This document shows, piece by piece, positions 63,981-64,000 of a DNA stretch of 64,000 bases. Within the stretch, counting starts at the first letter, position 1; each line of letters opens with the position of its first letter. Location of the stretch: positions 16,963,349-17,027,348 of the forward strand of contig LR990058.1 of assembly GCA_905147135.1 (NCBI GenBank), written 5' to 3'. The notes under the pieces were generated by a model. That model was not told the DNA's origin. It ran no database searches and worked only from the letters and a program-made list of their open reading frames with translations. The stretch comes from Blastobasis lacticolella. Its lineage: Eukaryota > Arthropoda > Insecta > Lepidoptera > Blastobasidae. The position numbers and the translations under genes are program-made.

Positions 63981-64000
63981 TAATCATAACGCGTGAGAGC

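Overview
The window looks like repeat-choked intergenic DNA from an insect, most likely a moth or butterfly (Lepidoptera). This rests on recognition rather than a database search. The LINE at 57.5-61.1 kb encodes an endonuclease/reverse transcriptase of the type abundant in moth genomes. Many short repeats end in the 'CATCAGGTGGGC' type of 3' tail that I associate with lepidopteran retroelements. tRNA-headed SINEs and Helitron-like ends are numerous. I found no convincing host gene, rRNA or genuine tRNA gene; every long reading frame belongs to a transposon.

Two retroelements carry substantial coding capacity. (1) At 13.6-17.3 kb a plus-strand element encodes, in order, a C2H2 finger, a reverse transcriptase with a YLDD core, a CxC..HxxxxC knuckle and an RPD..D restriction-like nuclease. 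One frameshift splits it, and it ends in A17. It sits inside an unrelated ~1.1 kb DNA transposon with ~300 bp terminal inverted repeats, which itself sits inside a tRNA-derived SINE; each junction has a target duplication. (2) At 57.5-61.1 kb a minus-strand LINE has an uninterrupted 1059-codon ORF with all apurinic endonuclease and RT catalytic motifs and a 22-nt poly(A) tail. It is the youngest-looking autonomous element here. Decayed 3' pieces of both families lie back to back at 39.5-40.4 kb.

The rest is a mosaic of non-autonomous repeats, labelled by letter. A: tRNA-headed SINE, about 15 copies. B: ~265 bp repeat with a GAT tail. C and D: LINE-like 3' tails. E: 350-390 bp near-palindromic MITE, 3 copies, TANN duplications. 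F: ~260 bp MITE flanked by TA, 3 copies. G: TTATTACACAT-ended element, 2 copies. H: second tRNA SINE. Also present are a 417 bp hAT-type element with a perfect 8 bp duplication (34234-34650), a TTAA-flanked element with GCGGC arrays (62204-62658), a 118 bp MITE pair, Helitron-like ends and RTE-type LINE debris (3.6, 7.7, 19.6, 30.4, 30.7, 53.5 kb).

Nesting is the main organising theme. MITE E lies in SINE A at 37.2 kb, the 118 bp MITE in SINE A at 49.35 kb, a 283 bp element in SINE A at 50.9 kb, and SINE H2 in SINE H1 with a LINE piece inside H2 at 10.3-11.1 kb. These nests give relative ages. The stretches without assignable features are AT-rich with a few GC/CpG-rich islets (12.1, 27.8, 33.25, 53.0 kb) that could be regulatory, but no gene could be attached to them.
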